NCBI GenBank assembly: GCA_910578525.1 | Contig: CAJTRF010000001.1 | Span: forward strand, 20,350-84,349 | DNA length: 64,000 nucleotides | Direction: 5' to 3' | Source: an uncultured Mycoplasmatales bacterium | GTDB taxonomy: Bacteria > Bacillota_I > Bacilli_A > Mycoplasmatales > Mycoplasmoidaceae | Shown: positions 25,690 through 36,248 of the stretch, piece by piece | Numbering within the stretch: position 1 is the stretch's first letter | How the letters are laid out: each line of letters begins with the position of its first letter | Translations under genes and position numbers: made by a program | Notes under the pieces: model-generated | Told to the model about the DNA's origin: nothing | The model's input: the letters and a program-made list of their open reading frames with translations, nothing else | Database searches by the model: none

Positions 25690-27324
25690 CTATTTGAATA
25701 ATTTAGCAATGTCTGCTTTTGCTTTTGATGTATTAAGAGCTAAAGTAGTTTTATCTTTAGCATATAAATTGTAATAAACTTTAAATTTAGGTTCAGTACC
25801 ACTAACTCTAAATCTAATTCAGCTCTTGTCACTTAACATTCAATCTAAGCAATCACCTTTGGTATTTCAAACAACTTTAGTAATTTTGTAATTACCAACT
25901 TTCTTTAATTTAGTTGTTTTTAATTGTTCAAGTCTTTTTTGAACAACTGGTTTTCAATCTAAAATTCCAAAGAAATTATATGAGACTGTTTCTCCATATC
26001 AGTAACCGAATTCAGGATAAATGATTTCTTCTAAAATATCAATGAAATCCATGCCTTTATCTAAATATTTTGTATAGATCTCTAATGCAGCAGCACTTGC
26101 TGTAAACGAATCTTTATCACGATTAAGAGTAGTATTTAATGCACCTATTGCTTCTTCAAAAGCAACTACAAATTGTTCTTTATTACCAATCTTGGTAATT
26201 ACATTACCCATTCATTTAAAACCAGTCCCTGTACGATAAACTTTTGCCTTAAACTTTTTAGCAATATTATCGATCAAATCAGTTGATACATAAGAAGACA
26301 CTATATAAGGAGTTTTAGTAAACTTCTTATTTGATAAAATGTATCAACTATATAGAATACCCATTTGGTTACCAGTCATAAGAGTTCATTTACCATTATG
26401 ATTAATCATCACAGCCATTCTATCTGCATCAGGATCAATACCAATACAAATTTTAGATTTGTATTTATTAGCATATTTAATTGATAATTTAAATGAATCA
26501 GCAAATTCAGGGTTTGAACTTGGTGAATTTGTAAACATCGGATCTGAATAACATTGTTCCTTTACAGGAATAACATTAAAACCTAAAGATTTCAAAAATT
26601 TAGGTAATAATTTACAGCTAGTACCGTGATGTCCTGTAAAAATAATCGGGAAGCTCTTTTTTTGTTTAATGATCTTTTGGTCAACAATTGCACATTTAGC
26701 TTTTGTTAAATATGAATCAACAACACTTTGACTAATAGAGCAAATATTTTTAATATTTGGCTTATATTTAATATCTAAAATTTTAGATGGAGCTGGCATT
26801 AATTTTTCAATTTGTTTAGCAACATCTGGAAGAATTTGTCCACCATCTGGGTTGTATGCTTTGAATCCATTGTAATCTTTTGGATTATGACTAGCTGTAA
26901 TGATAATACCACCGCATGCTTTTAATTCTCTAATAGCATAAGAGATAATCGGAGTAGGCATTAATTCATTATTTTTAAACATGTATGCTTTAATACCAAA
27001 ACTTGATAATACTTCAGCACATAACTTTGAATATTCAATTGAACCAATTCTGTTATCATGTCCAATAACAACTTTTAAATTCTTTTTAAATTTATTCTTG
27101 ATAAATTTACCATATGCATAAGCTAATTGGGCATAAGTAAATTTATTAAATTGTTTAGTACCAGGACCAAGTGTTGCTCTGATTCCGGCTGTACCAAATC
27201 TCATAAGTGAGTCATCAAAAAAGATGTCTAATTCTTTTTTAGACATTTTTCTAATAATGTTTTTATCTTTTGTTGATATTTTTGATGAGTTTAATCAAAG
27301 ATGAGATAAATTATTTTTTGGCAT
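25690..27324 (-). CDS. Phosphohexomutase / probable phosphopentomutase (ManB/Pgm type)
   Basis: A 544-residue alpha-D-phosphohexomutase. The start is set at the ATG at 27324, overlapping cdd by 14 bases, because it restores the family N-terminus (MPKNNLSHLWLNSS, then RFGTAGIRATLGPG); the ATG at 27246 would cut this off. The phosphoserine loop is ITASHNPKDYNG, the metal loop GIDPDADRM, and the C-terminal phosphate-binding RVSGTEPKFK. It closes the deoxynucleoside salvage operon. There it probably interconverts ribose/deoxyribose 1- and 5-phosphates between the phosphorylases and DeoC, since no deoB is seen. That pentomutase role is inference; glucose or mannose phosphate may also be substrates. 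Confidence 0.88.
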
Positions 27325-27715
27325 TGTCTAACTCCTTCTTAGAAAAACTAACTGGTAATAAATCAGAAAATTTATAAGTAGTTTTTTTACCAACAAAAGA
27401 ATAAACAATAACTGGTGCATTAGGATCAAAAAATTCAGACATTACTTGCAAGCATACAGCGCATGGAATAACATCATCTTTTTTAGAAGAAGAAATTAGA
27501 TATAATTTCTTGAATTTTTTAGATCCATGTACTTGGGCATTAAAGATTGCTGCTCTTTCAGCACAAACAGTTGCTGAATAAGAAGCATTTTCAATGTTAT
27601 TACCAAAGAATAATCCTTTATCTGTTTCAATAGCAGCAGCTGTTTTGAATTTAGAATAAGGAGAATAAGAATTCTTTAATTGTTGTTTTAATTGTGAATA
27701 AATTTTATCAGTCAT
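27311..27715 (-). CDS. cdd: Cytidine deaminase
   Basis: Deaminates cytidine and deoxycytidine to uridine forms, feeding the pyrimidine phosphorylase next door. It has 134 residues, as for the homotetrameric class. The zinc ligands are in VCAERAAIF and PCAVCLQVMSEF, with the substrate-binding FKTAAAIET and NNIENASYSATVCAE upstream. The start at 27715 is 1 base after the pdp stop. Confidence 0.95.
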   Translation of the reverse strand: MTDKIYSQLKQQLKNSYSPYSKFKTAAAIETDKGLFFGNNIENASYSATVCAERAAIFNAQVHGSKKFKKLYLISSSKKDDVIPCAVCLQVMSEFFDPNAPVIVYSFVGKKTTYKFSDLLPVSFSKKELDNAKK

Positions 27716-27716
27716 A

Positions 27717-29015
27717 CTATTTTATTACCTTTACTATAACAGGAAGCTCTTTAAACTTACTATTAGAGTATAAAATGTTCTTTTTAAATTTTTCAATTAA
27801 TAATGAATTAATTTTTTTAGAAGAATAAAGAGTCGCAATTGTTTCGCCTTTATTAACTTTTTCATTAATTATCTTATTTAAAAAAACTCCTGCTTGGAAA
27901 TCAATTGGCGCTCCTTTCACTTCTCTTCCAGCACCTAGTAGGAATGATATCATTCCTACTTCTCTAGCAGATTTATATTTAACATATCCAGATTTATCAG
28001 CTTTAATTTCTAAAGAATATTTAGGTTTAAAAAATTTATTTTTACAAACTTCATTAGCATTTGCGTGTTGAGAAGATATTCATTTTTTAAATACTTCTAA
28101 TGCTTTTTTAGAATTGATCACTTCATCAATGTTTTCATAAGCTTCTTTTTTATTCTTGCAAATCTTAGTAGCTATTAAGATATCACTTGAAAATTCATAA
28201 ATTAATTCTTTAACATCTTTTGATTCTGGTTTTCCATTGAGAAATTCGATGGTAGTTTTCATTTCAATGCAGTTACCAATTGAACGACCTAAAGGTTGAT
28301 TCATATTAGTGATATGAACAATAGATTTTCTATTGAATTTTTTAAGAATTGAAATTAAAATTTTACCTAACTTAAATGCTTTATCATAGGTTTCACAAAA
28401 ACCACCATCACCAACTTTTACATCTATGAAGATGTAATCAGTTCCCATTGCTACTTTTTTAGAAGCGATTGAAGAAGCAATTAACGGTAATGAATCAACT
28501 GTGCTTGTAGCGTTTCTTAATGCATAAATTTTTTTATCAGCTGGTACAATGTCGTCTGTTTGACTAGCAATAAAAATTCCATTATCTTTAAGAAGTTTTT
28601 TACATTGTTGTAATGTTAAATTAGTATTAACTCCAATTGAATTTAATTTATCAATTGTACCACCTGTATGCCCTAATCCAGGACCTGACATCTTAGCAAC
28701 TTTCAACCCGCAAGCAGCTAATATAGGACCAATGATAACAGATACTTTATCGCCTACTCCACCAGTAGAATGTTTATCAATTTTAATTCCTTTAATCGAT
28801 GAAAAGTCAACTGTATTACCAGAATGCAACATTGAGTTTGTTAATCAATATGTTTGTTCCAATCCAATATTATTAATATTGATAGCCATAATAAAAGCGG
28901 CAAATTGATAATCTGGAATTTTATCGTTTACATATTGATTAATAGCAAATTCAACTTCCTCTTTTGTTAGAGGTTTTTTAGTTCTTTGCTTTTCAATAAT
29001 GTCAAGGAAATTCAT
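27717..29015 (-). CDS. deoA: Pyrimidine-nucleoside (thymidine) phosphorylase
   Basis: Splits thymidine, deoxyuridine or uridine with phosphate to the base and (deoxy)ribose 1-phosphate. It has 432 residues. The N-terminal helical domain (MNFLDIIEKQRTKKPLT) is followed by the signature KIDKHSTGGVGDKVS, KMSGPGLGHTGGTIDKL and KVGDGGFCETYDKA, and a C-terminal domain with ISFLLGAGREVKG. The ATG shares a base with the deoC stop (TAATG), so translation is coupled. Confidence 0.95.
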
Positions 29016-29656
29016 TATTTAATTAAATCCACTCCTCTACTTGTTCCGATTCTGTCTGCTCCTAATTTAACAAAACGAACTAAGTCGTCATAAGTTCTTA
29101 CTCCGCCGGCTGCTTTTACTTTCTTGTTTTTATTTGTATATTTTCTTAGTAATTCAACATCATGTGCATTAGCGCCTGCTGTAGAAAAGCCTGTCGAAGT
29201 TTTTATAAAATCAGCTTTTGATTTATTAATGCATTTGCATGCATCAATTTTTTGTTCATCTGTTAATAAACAAGTTTCAATGATAACTTTAAGAGTTAAT
29301 TTATCACAAGCTTGTTTTATTTTGTTAATTTCATTAACAACATATTTAAAGTTTTTAGCCTTTAATTGAGAGATATTTAATACCATATCAATTTCTTTAG
29401 CACCTTTTTTAATAGCATCTTTTGTTTCGAACACTTTTGCTTCTGTGGTCATTTGTCCTAAAGGAAAACCAATAACTGTACAAATCTTAACATCTTTTGA
29501 GTTTTTTAAAACTTTTTTACATGTTGGAATCATGCAAGGATTAACACAAACTGAAAAGAATTTATATTTAAGTGCTTCTTTACAAAGATTTTCAATTTGT
29601 TTTGTTGAAGCATCTGGTTTTAATAATGTGTGATCAATGTATCTATTGTATTTCAT
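29015..29656 (-). CDS. deoC: Deoxyribose-phosphate aldolase
   Basis: Cleaves 2-deoxyribose 5-phosphate to acetaldehyde and glyceraldehyde 3-phosphate, joining nucleoside breakdown to glycolysis. It has 213 residues and is a class I TIM barrel. It begins YIDHTLLKPDA. The Schiff-base lysine lies in ADFIKTSTGFS, and the helper lysine in KVKAAGGVRTYDD. The gene is 7 bases downstream of deoD and overlaps deoA by one base. Confidence 0.97.
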   Translation of the reverse strand: MKYNRYIDHTLLKPDASTKQIENLCKEALKYKFFSVCVNPCMIPTCKKVLKNSKDVKICTVIGFPLGQMTTEAKVFETKDAIKKGAKEIDMVLNISQLKAKNFKYVVNEINKIKQACDKLTLKVIIETCLLTDEQKIDACKCINKSKADFIKTSTGFSTAGANAHDVELLRKYTNKNKKVKAAGGVRTYDDLVRFVKLGADRIGTSRGVDLIK

Positions 29657-29663
29657 ATTAATA

Positions 29664-30383
29664 TTATTTTAATTTAATAGCAGTATTAAGTGCTAGCTTA
29701 ATCATAGTTTTAGTTGATTCTTGTCTTTCTTTAGAACTCATTTGTTTTTTAGAAAAGAAAGAATCACTACAAGTCAAAATAGTTAAAGCATTTTTCTTTA
29801 AATATTGAGCATTTGCATACAATGCATACGCTTCCATTTCAACAGCAATTGAATTGTGATTACGTTTCATTGCTTCTTTCACTGAATATGCATTATAAAA
29901 CGCATCTTCTGAGGCTATTTGACCAACGTGGTACTTTAATTTCATTTCATTAGCTGTTTTAACAGCTGTATTTAATAATTTCTTTGAAGGTAGTAATTTT
30001 TTAGGAGCATTTTTAATACCAATGTCTTTAGCATATGTTGAATAACTATAAGCTGCATTAGAAATTATTACATCTCCTACTTCAATTCCTTTATATCCAC
30101 CAGCCGTTCCAATTCTGATGATGTAATCTACATCATAGAATTTAAACAATTCGTAGGAGTAAATACCAATTGATGGTATACCCATACCATGAGCCATAAT
30201 GGTAATTTTTTTACCTTTATAAGTTCCAGTATAAGCATACATCCCTCTAACTTGGTTTACTAATTTAGGGTTTTTAAGAAATGTTTCAGCTGCCATTTTA
30301 GCCCTTAAAGGATCACCAGGCATTAAAACAATTTTAGCAATATCATTCTTTTTTGCTTCATTATGAGGAGTAGGAATACACAT
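29664..30383 (-). CDS. deoD: Purine-nucleoside phosphorylase (DeoD type)
   Basis: Phosphorolyses purine (deoxy)nucleosides. It has 239 residues with the start at 30383 (MCIPTPHNEAKKNDIAK), the usual hexameric PNP beginning; an upstream in-frame start at 30491 would reach into mnmA and is rejected. Motifs are VLMPGDPLRAK, GMGIPSIGIYSYEL, RIGTAGGYKG, the substrate motif VEMEAYALY and LTCSDSFF. It is first in the salvage operon deoD-deoC-deoA-cdd-mutase. It is divergent from mnmA across 41 AT-rich bases. Confidence 0.96.
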   Translation of the reverse strand: MCIPTPHNEAKKNDIAKIVLMPGDPLRAKMAAETFLKNPKLVNQVRGMYAYTGTYKGKKITIMAHGMGIPSIGIYSYELFKFYDVDYIIRIGTAGGYKGIEVGDVIISNAAYSYSTYAKDIGIKNAPKKLLPSKKLLNTAVKTANEMKLKYHVGQIASEDAFYNAYSVKEAMKRNHNSIAVEMEAYALYANAQYLKKNALTILTCSDSFFSKKQMSSKERQESTKTMIKLALNTAIKLK

Positions 30384-30424
30384 ATTATTTATTTTTATAT
30401 TAATATAAAAATTATACTTAATAT

Positions 30425-31534
30425 ATGAAGTCAAAAAAGACAAAAGTAGTCTTAGGAATGTCAGGTGGAGTAGATTCTTCAGTTTGTGCATACCTATTAA
30501 AAAAGCAAGGATATGAAGTTATTGGTTTGTTTATGCAAAACTGAGACTCATATTTAAATAATGACTTTTTAGGAAATGTTAATGAATCTAAACAAACATG
30601 TAATGTTCAAAAAGATTTTAATGACGCTAAAGCAGTTGCTGATAAATTAGGCATCAAAATTTATAGAGTTGAATTTATTCAACAGTATTGAGATAAGGTA
30701 TTTAAATATTTGATTCAAGAATACAAAAAAGGAAGAACACCTAACCCGGATGTATTATGCAATAAATACATTAAATTTAATGAATTTATAAAAGTAGCTA
30801 AAAATAAATTTCATTGTGACAAAATTGCTATGGGTCATTATGCTAATGTTAAGAAAATTAAAGATCAATATTACTTAACAAAAGCAATTGATGAAAATAA
30901 AGATCAAACATATTTCTTATGTTGGTTAAATCAAGAACAATTATCTAAAACAATATTTCCTATTGGAAATATTCCAAAAGACGAAGTGAGAAAAATCGCT
31001 CATGAACAAGGTTTAGACAATTGAAACAAAAAAGACTCTACAGGAGTTTGTTTTATTGGTGAAAGAAAATTCAAAGATTTCTTAAATAATTACTTACCAA
31101 TTAAGAAAGGAAAAGTAATTGACATTGTAACTAAAAAAGTTGTTGGTGAACATGATGGAATTACTTTTTATACTTTAGGTCAAAACAAAAATTTAGGTTT
31201 AGGTGGTCAACAAAATAAATATTTTGTTTGCAAAAAAGATTTTAAGAAAAATATTATTTATGTCGTTGATCAAAACAATAAAGAAAAATATTTAAATTCT
31301 ACAAAGTGTGAAGTAGTTAAGCTTAATTGAATTAACAAAAATGAAAAGAAAAGCGCAAAAGTCAAAATCAGATTTAGACACCGTCAAGAATTAATTGATG
31401 GTAAATATGAAATTAAAAATAACAAAGTTATTTTGACATATAAACCAACTATCGCAGTTGCTCCTGGTCAATTTGCTGTTTTATACTCTAATAAAAAATG
31501 TTTAGGTGGTGGAATAGTTAATAAACTTATTTAA
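30425..31534 (+). CDS. mnmA: tRNA-specific 2-thiouridylase MnmA
   Basis: Puts sulfur on the wobble uridine (s2U34) of Lys, Glu and Gln tRNAs. It has 369 residues. The PP-loop is VVLGMSGGVDSSV; the two catalytic cysteines are in NPDVLCNKYIKF and TGVCFIGERKF. The family motifs MGHYAN and KDQTYFLCWL are present. TGA is used for at least four Trp. It works on the same base as MnmG, encoded a few genes away. The 3' end overlaps the convergent purB by 8 bases. Confidence 0.96.
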
Positions 31535-32822
31535 TTCCAACTCTCTTATAGATTTCGTTTATGTGTTTTTGATAATATTCTAAAGTGAAACAACCATTAA
31601 TGTCTTTCTTGGTTAGTTTCTTTGAAACTACTGGATGAACTAGTAATAAATCTTTAAATTGTTTATTATTGAAGTAAGCATCCATGGCAATTGGTTGAAC
31701 AGTGTCGTATGCTTGTTCTCTTGAAAATCCTTTTTTAATTAAAGCATTCATTACTCTTTGAGCAAAAATAACACCATTTGTTTTGTAAATATTTGCAATC
31801 ATATTTTCTTTGAAAATAGTCAAGTTATTTACAATGTTTGTAAATCTCTTTAACATGTAATCCAATAAAATTGTTGCATCAGGAAAAATAATTCTTTCAG
31901 CACTTGAATGAGAGATGTCTCTTTCATGTCATAAAGGAATATCTTCATAACTTGTTAACATATAACCTCTTAATACACGAGCACAACCACACATATTTTC
32001 TGAAGAGATCGGATTACGTTTATGAGGCATTGCAGATGAACCTTTTTGTCCTGAAGCAAAATATTCTTCTAATTCATGAACTTCAGTTCTTTGTAAATGT
32101 CTAATTTCAGTTGCGATTTTCTCAATTGTACTTCCAATTAATGCAAGAGTTCCCATATAAGCTGCATATCTGTCTCTTTGAATTACTTGTGTAGAAATAT
32201 TAGCAGAGCTAACATGTAAATTTTTACAAACATAATCTTGAACAAATGGTGAGTTATTTGCAAAATTACCTACTGCACCCGATAATTTACCTACTTCTAC
32301 ATCTTTAGAAGTCATCTTGAAACGTTTTAAATTTCGTTTCATTTCTTCATATCATAAAGCGTATTTTAATCCGAAAGTTGTAATATCAGCATGAATACCG
32401 TGTGTACGGCCAATGCAAGGATAAGTCTTATACTTAAGTGCTTTAGCTTTAAGTACTTCCATAAATTCTTTGATATCTTTTAATAAAATCTTGTTTGCTT
32501 GTCTTAATAAATATCCATTAGCTGTATCAACAACATCAGTAGATGTTAATCCATAGTGAACTCATTGTTTTTCAGCACCTAGTGATTCACTAACATTTCT
32601 TGTAAAAGCAATAACATCGTGGTGAGTTACTTTTTCAATTTCTTCAATTCTTTTAATGTTAAATTTAGCATTCTTTTTAATTGCAGCAACATCTTTTGTC
32701 GGAATTACTCCAAGTTTACTTCAAGCTTCACAAGCAAGAATTTCAATTTTTAAATAAGTTTTGAACTTGTTTTTAACTGTTCAAATATTTTCCATTTTTG
32801 GATTTGAGTAACGTTTTATCAT
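31527..32822 (-). CDS. purB: Adenylosuccinate lyase
   Basis: Makes AMP from adenylosuccinate (and, where the pathway exists, AICAR from SAICAR). It has 431 residues. The start at 32822 gives MIKRYSNPKMENIW, the typical beginning. Motifs are QWVHYGLTSTDVVDTA, RTHGIHADITTFG and the fumarase-superfamily signature GSSAMPHKRNP. No other de novo purine gene is in the window, so the role is probably salvage-linked IMP to AMP conversion with a PurA encoded elsewhere. It is divergent from the glycosylase gene. Confidence 0.96.
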
Positions 32823-32860
32823 AACATATAAATTATATAAATAATTTATAATTAACAAAA

Positions 32861-33490
32861 ATGAAAAAGACATATTTTAAATACGTTAAAATCGATCCTT
32901 CTCAATTGAAAAAATTAATAGCTATTGAATCTAAAATAGCAAATTTTGTTGATACAGAAAAACCTTTTTATTTTAGAATAATGCCTGATCATTTTTCATG
33001 TATTGTACACACAATCATTTCACAACAAATTTCCAATGCAGCAGTTGATAGTATTTGAAATAAAGTTATTGCAAAATTTAAAAAACTTACTCCGAAAATA
33101 ATTACTAATGCATCTTTGGAAACATTAAGAGATGTTGGCTTGTCTGAATCAAAAATTAGAGGATTAAAGCAAATCTCTTATGACATAGTTGACAAAAAAC
33201 TTAATCTTAAAAAATTAGAAAAGTTAAGTGACAAAGAAATATATGAAAAATTAGGAAAATATCATTCAATTGGTAAATGATCAATTGATATGATTTTAAT
33301 TTTTAGTTATTATCGAAACAACATTATTTCATTCCAAGACTTTGGAATAAAAAACGGAATAAAGATTTTGTTTAGCATTAAAGATATTACTCCAGAAATT
33401 TGCCAAAATATTTATGATAAATTTTGTGATAATTTAACATTGCTTTCATTAGTTTTGTGAAAAATTTCTAATGAAAGCAATTCAAATTAA
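32861..33490 (+). CDS. DNA-3-methyladenine glycosylase II-like (HhH-GPD) protein
   Basis: A 209-residue base-excision repair glycosylase of the helix-hairpin-helix-GPD superfamily, nearest to AlkA C-terminal domains. It has CIVHTIISQQISNAAVDSIW, the usual first conserved block, and KYHSIGKWSIDMILIF, the HhH motif. Then comes NNIISFQDFGIKNGIKIL, where the Asp corresponds to the catalytic residue. No Fe-S cysteine cluster follows, which argues against endonuclease III or MutY. Trp codons are TGA. It would remove alkylated bases. It ends in a strong inverted repeat. Confidence 0.83.
33439..33481. terminator. 14-bp perfect inverted repeat at the end of the glycosylase gene
   Basis: ATTGCTTTCATTAG (33439-33452) and CTAATGAAAGCAAT (33468-33481) form a perfect 14-base stem with a 15-base loop, inside the last codons of the glycosylase gene. 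It is followed on the plus strand by AAATTAAATTTTTA. It lies between two convergent genes (ftsZ ends at 33529), so a terminator serving one or both sides is likely. The location within coding sequence is unusual. Confidence 0.55.
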
Positions 33491-33528
33491 ATTTTTACTT
33501 AAAAGTAGTAAAATTGAGCGACAGTCAA

Positions 33529-34980
33529 TTAATTGTTTTTAGATTTGTTGTCTGTATTTAAAGCAATTGTTGTTGTTTTTAACACATCAGTCATTGCTTG
33601 TGTAATTAAATTTACACATTCGTCAGAACTTAAAGTTTCTTGCTTTTGATCATTGTCTGTTTTGTTTTCTTCAAAGAAAGATTCTTTGTTAATATAAGTT
33701 TTATGATAATTGTTAGTTTTAAAACTTTCAAATTCTTTTGGATCAATTATTGGCTCATGATCATTTTTTTCTAAATTTATTGAAGAATCAACATTTTCTT
33801 CATCTGAAAAAATTCTTTGTTGTGTTTGTTCTTTGTAAGAATCAAACTTAAAATCTTCATCTTCTTCAATATTGTCTTTTTTGCTACTTGTATCTTCTTT
33901 AGCTGAAACTAAAGATGAAATTTTAATATTTCTATTCTTTGTGTAATCAACACCACAAACTAATGAAAGTTCGCTATTTTTAGTAATAGACTTAAATGTT
34001 TTAGTTACATCATTAATGATTGTAGGAGGAGTTGAATCATTAATTTTTAAGTTAACAATAATCTTATCAGCATTGTCAATATTGATGTCAGTGTATGATG
34101 TACGTAAAGAAGTACATATAGCATTTTTAATGTTAGTTTCTGAATATTCCTTATCTAATAAAATTGAAGTAAAACTAAAAGTTTTTGACTGCTTAAAAAA
34201 TGATTTTAGATCAGCATAATCTATATTCATTTCAGTTGCAATATTAATCATGTCACAAATTTCACTTATAGTATTTGTAACTTGTTCATTAGCTTTTTCA
34301 AAAGCTTTCATAAATGAAATATCATCACCACTGTTTTTAATGATTAAGTCATTGCTAATAGTTGTTATTGAATCAACATTGTTTTTTAATTCTTTTAAAT
34401 GTAATAGAGCGTTTTGGTAAACAGCATTACCTTCAGAATTAATAGAAGGTAAATTTACAACAGCTACTGTTAAGATTCCCATTTCTTTTGCGATTCTTGC
34501 AATTTCAGGAGTTGCACCACTTCCAGTTCCCTTACCAAGACCAGCAACCAAGAACAAAATATCTGTACCTTTTAAAGTGTTTTTAATATTTTCCTTGTCT
34601 TCTTCGACAGCCATCTTTCCTGTATAAGGATCACCACCTGAACCACTTCCTCTTAAAATCTTTTTACCTAAAAGGTAAACATTTGATAAATTACTAATCT
34701 TACGTAAAGCGGTAACATCTGTATTAAATGCAAAAATATCTACATTATCAGCTCATGGACGTGCATTTCTCATGTGTTTAATAACATTACAACCAGCTCC
34801 GCCAACACCAAAGATTTTGATATCGAAGTTGCCAACATTTTCTTCAACGTCATCTAAGTTGTTTAAAAATTTGCCTTTTAATGGGTTAGTATTAAAATTT
34901 GCTTGAAATGTTGTTTCAGGCTTTTGTTCTTGTTTGTTGTTGTCATCAACTTTATTAATTATTTGATTTAATATGTCCAT
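33529..34980 (-). CDS. ftsZ: Cell division GTPase FtsZ
   Basis: The tubulin-like GTPase of the division ring, 483 residues. After a ~50-residue Asn/Gln-rich lead comes FDIKIFGVGGAGCNVIKHM. The tubulin signature is GLGKGTGSGATPEIA, which differs from the common GGGTGTG by having Lys for a Gly. The core ends near NLKINDSTPPTI, and a ~150-residue acidic, Ser/Asn-rich tail follows; such a tail is usually the linker to partner proteins. A perfect AGGAGG (34987-34992 on the minus strand) precedes the ATG. It is last in the mraZ-rsmH-FtsA-like-ftsZ operon. The sequence is diverged but clearly FtsZ. Confidence 0.93.
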
Positions 34981-34982
34981 GA

Positions 34983-36248
34983 TTATCCTCCTAATTTAGC
35001 TGATCATTTTGTAGTTATTAAACCAATGTTTAATAACACATCTCTTTTCACACTTCTATTTGCATATTCTTGTGAAACATATGGATCAATGCTATATTTA
35101 ATATGTTTTTTAGATTTTTGAACATTGTATGTGTATTCGATTGAACCTACTAACACATCAATGTTGTTATCATCAATTCCAATGATATTAGTTTTAAAGA
35201 ATTCATAATTAATATTGGTTGAAATGTCTAAAAAACTATAAGCCATACTATTTGCATTTATATATATGTGGTCATAAGACAGTTGATTCTTTCTACACAA
35301 AATATCATTGATCTTGTTTTGAACAACGTTCATAAATTTTTGATTAATAATCTTAACATATTTTGTTAATTCGCCAGCAGAAGCACACATTAAATTTAAG
35401 AATTTTGGTTTATGTACATTGATTAAAGAAGTTGATGAATCAACTAAATTAATTGTTTGTAATGAATCAATGATTGGAATTAAATTAACGTTTTCTGGAA
35501 TGTTAAATTTGTGTTTTAATTCATCAACCATTCAGTTACTTCCTCAATTTAATGATTCAGAATGAATTAAAATATTATGAGTGTCATAAAAATTGATAGT
35601 TGAGCTGTCACTTTTAACATCAATCACAACATTTTTCTTTCCTGAATTAGTTCTAGCTAATAAACCACCAAATGATAATTGATTGTTAATAAAACCAATT
35701 ATTGAAACTTTACATTCGTGAACTAAATCTCTAAATGATTTAACAAAATCAGCATTTGCTACATATGCATAATATTCAAAATTAATATTTTTTCCAGTTA
35801 TACCATATGGGAATTCACTATGATTCATTCCATCTAGCGTTCATAAATATGGATGTAAATCAATGATAGTTTTATCATTGTTACCATTCAAGAAGTTAAC
35901 TTTTGATGTGTAAGACATGTAATCAGCTAAATCTAATTCGTGATTAACCTTAACTTCATGATCAGTAGAAATGTTTTTAACAATTTCTACTGGCATATAA
36001 CTGATATTTACAATGTAACGTTTAACAACGATACCAATAAACTCATCAGCTTTAGTTAACATATTTAATAATGTTTTAGATAATTCTTCTTTGTTAATAA
36101 ACTGATTATTTGCATTTAAGTAGTTTAAACTAACGCAATTGTTGTATAAACAATTAACTTTGCCAGATTCTGCACGTTCAACTACAAGAACTTTAATTCT
36201 TGATTTGTTGAACGAAATTACTCCATATACATTTTTTAAGTTATACAT
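34983..36248 (-). CDS. Degenerate FtsA-like division protein
   Basis: A 421-residue protein between rsmH and ftsZ, the site of MG223-type genes in M. genitalium. Its plan resembles FtsA: an N-terminal strand set (YGVISFNKSRIKVLVVERAE), a middle section like the 1C domain (VVKRYIVNISYMPVEIV), and NVVIDVKSDSSTINFYD, matching the second phosphate region. The actin-fold DxGT and GG nucleotide motifs are eroded, so ATP binding may be lost. The amphipathic C-terminal membrane tail of FtsA is not evident. Its ATG shares a base with the rsmH stop (TAATG) and has a GAGGAGG site inside rsmH. It probably tethers or regulates FtsZ; this is inference. Confidence 0.6.
34987..34992 (-). promoter_or_regulatory. 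Strong ribosome-binding site of ftsZ
   Basis: A perfect AGGAGG lies 6 bases before the ftsZ ATG, inside the last codons of the FtsA-like gene. Full-consensus sites are rare in this window, so ftsZ is probably translated at a higher rate than its neighbours. Confidence 0.8.

Noticed and set aside
30384..30491. Longer deoD with a 36-residue N-terminal extension
   Set aside because: The extension is hydrophobic, covers the divergent promoter gap and enters mnmA; all PNP family members begin near the ATG at 30383.
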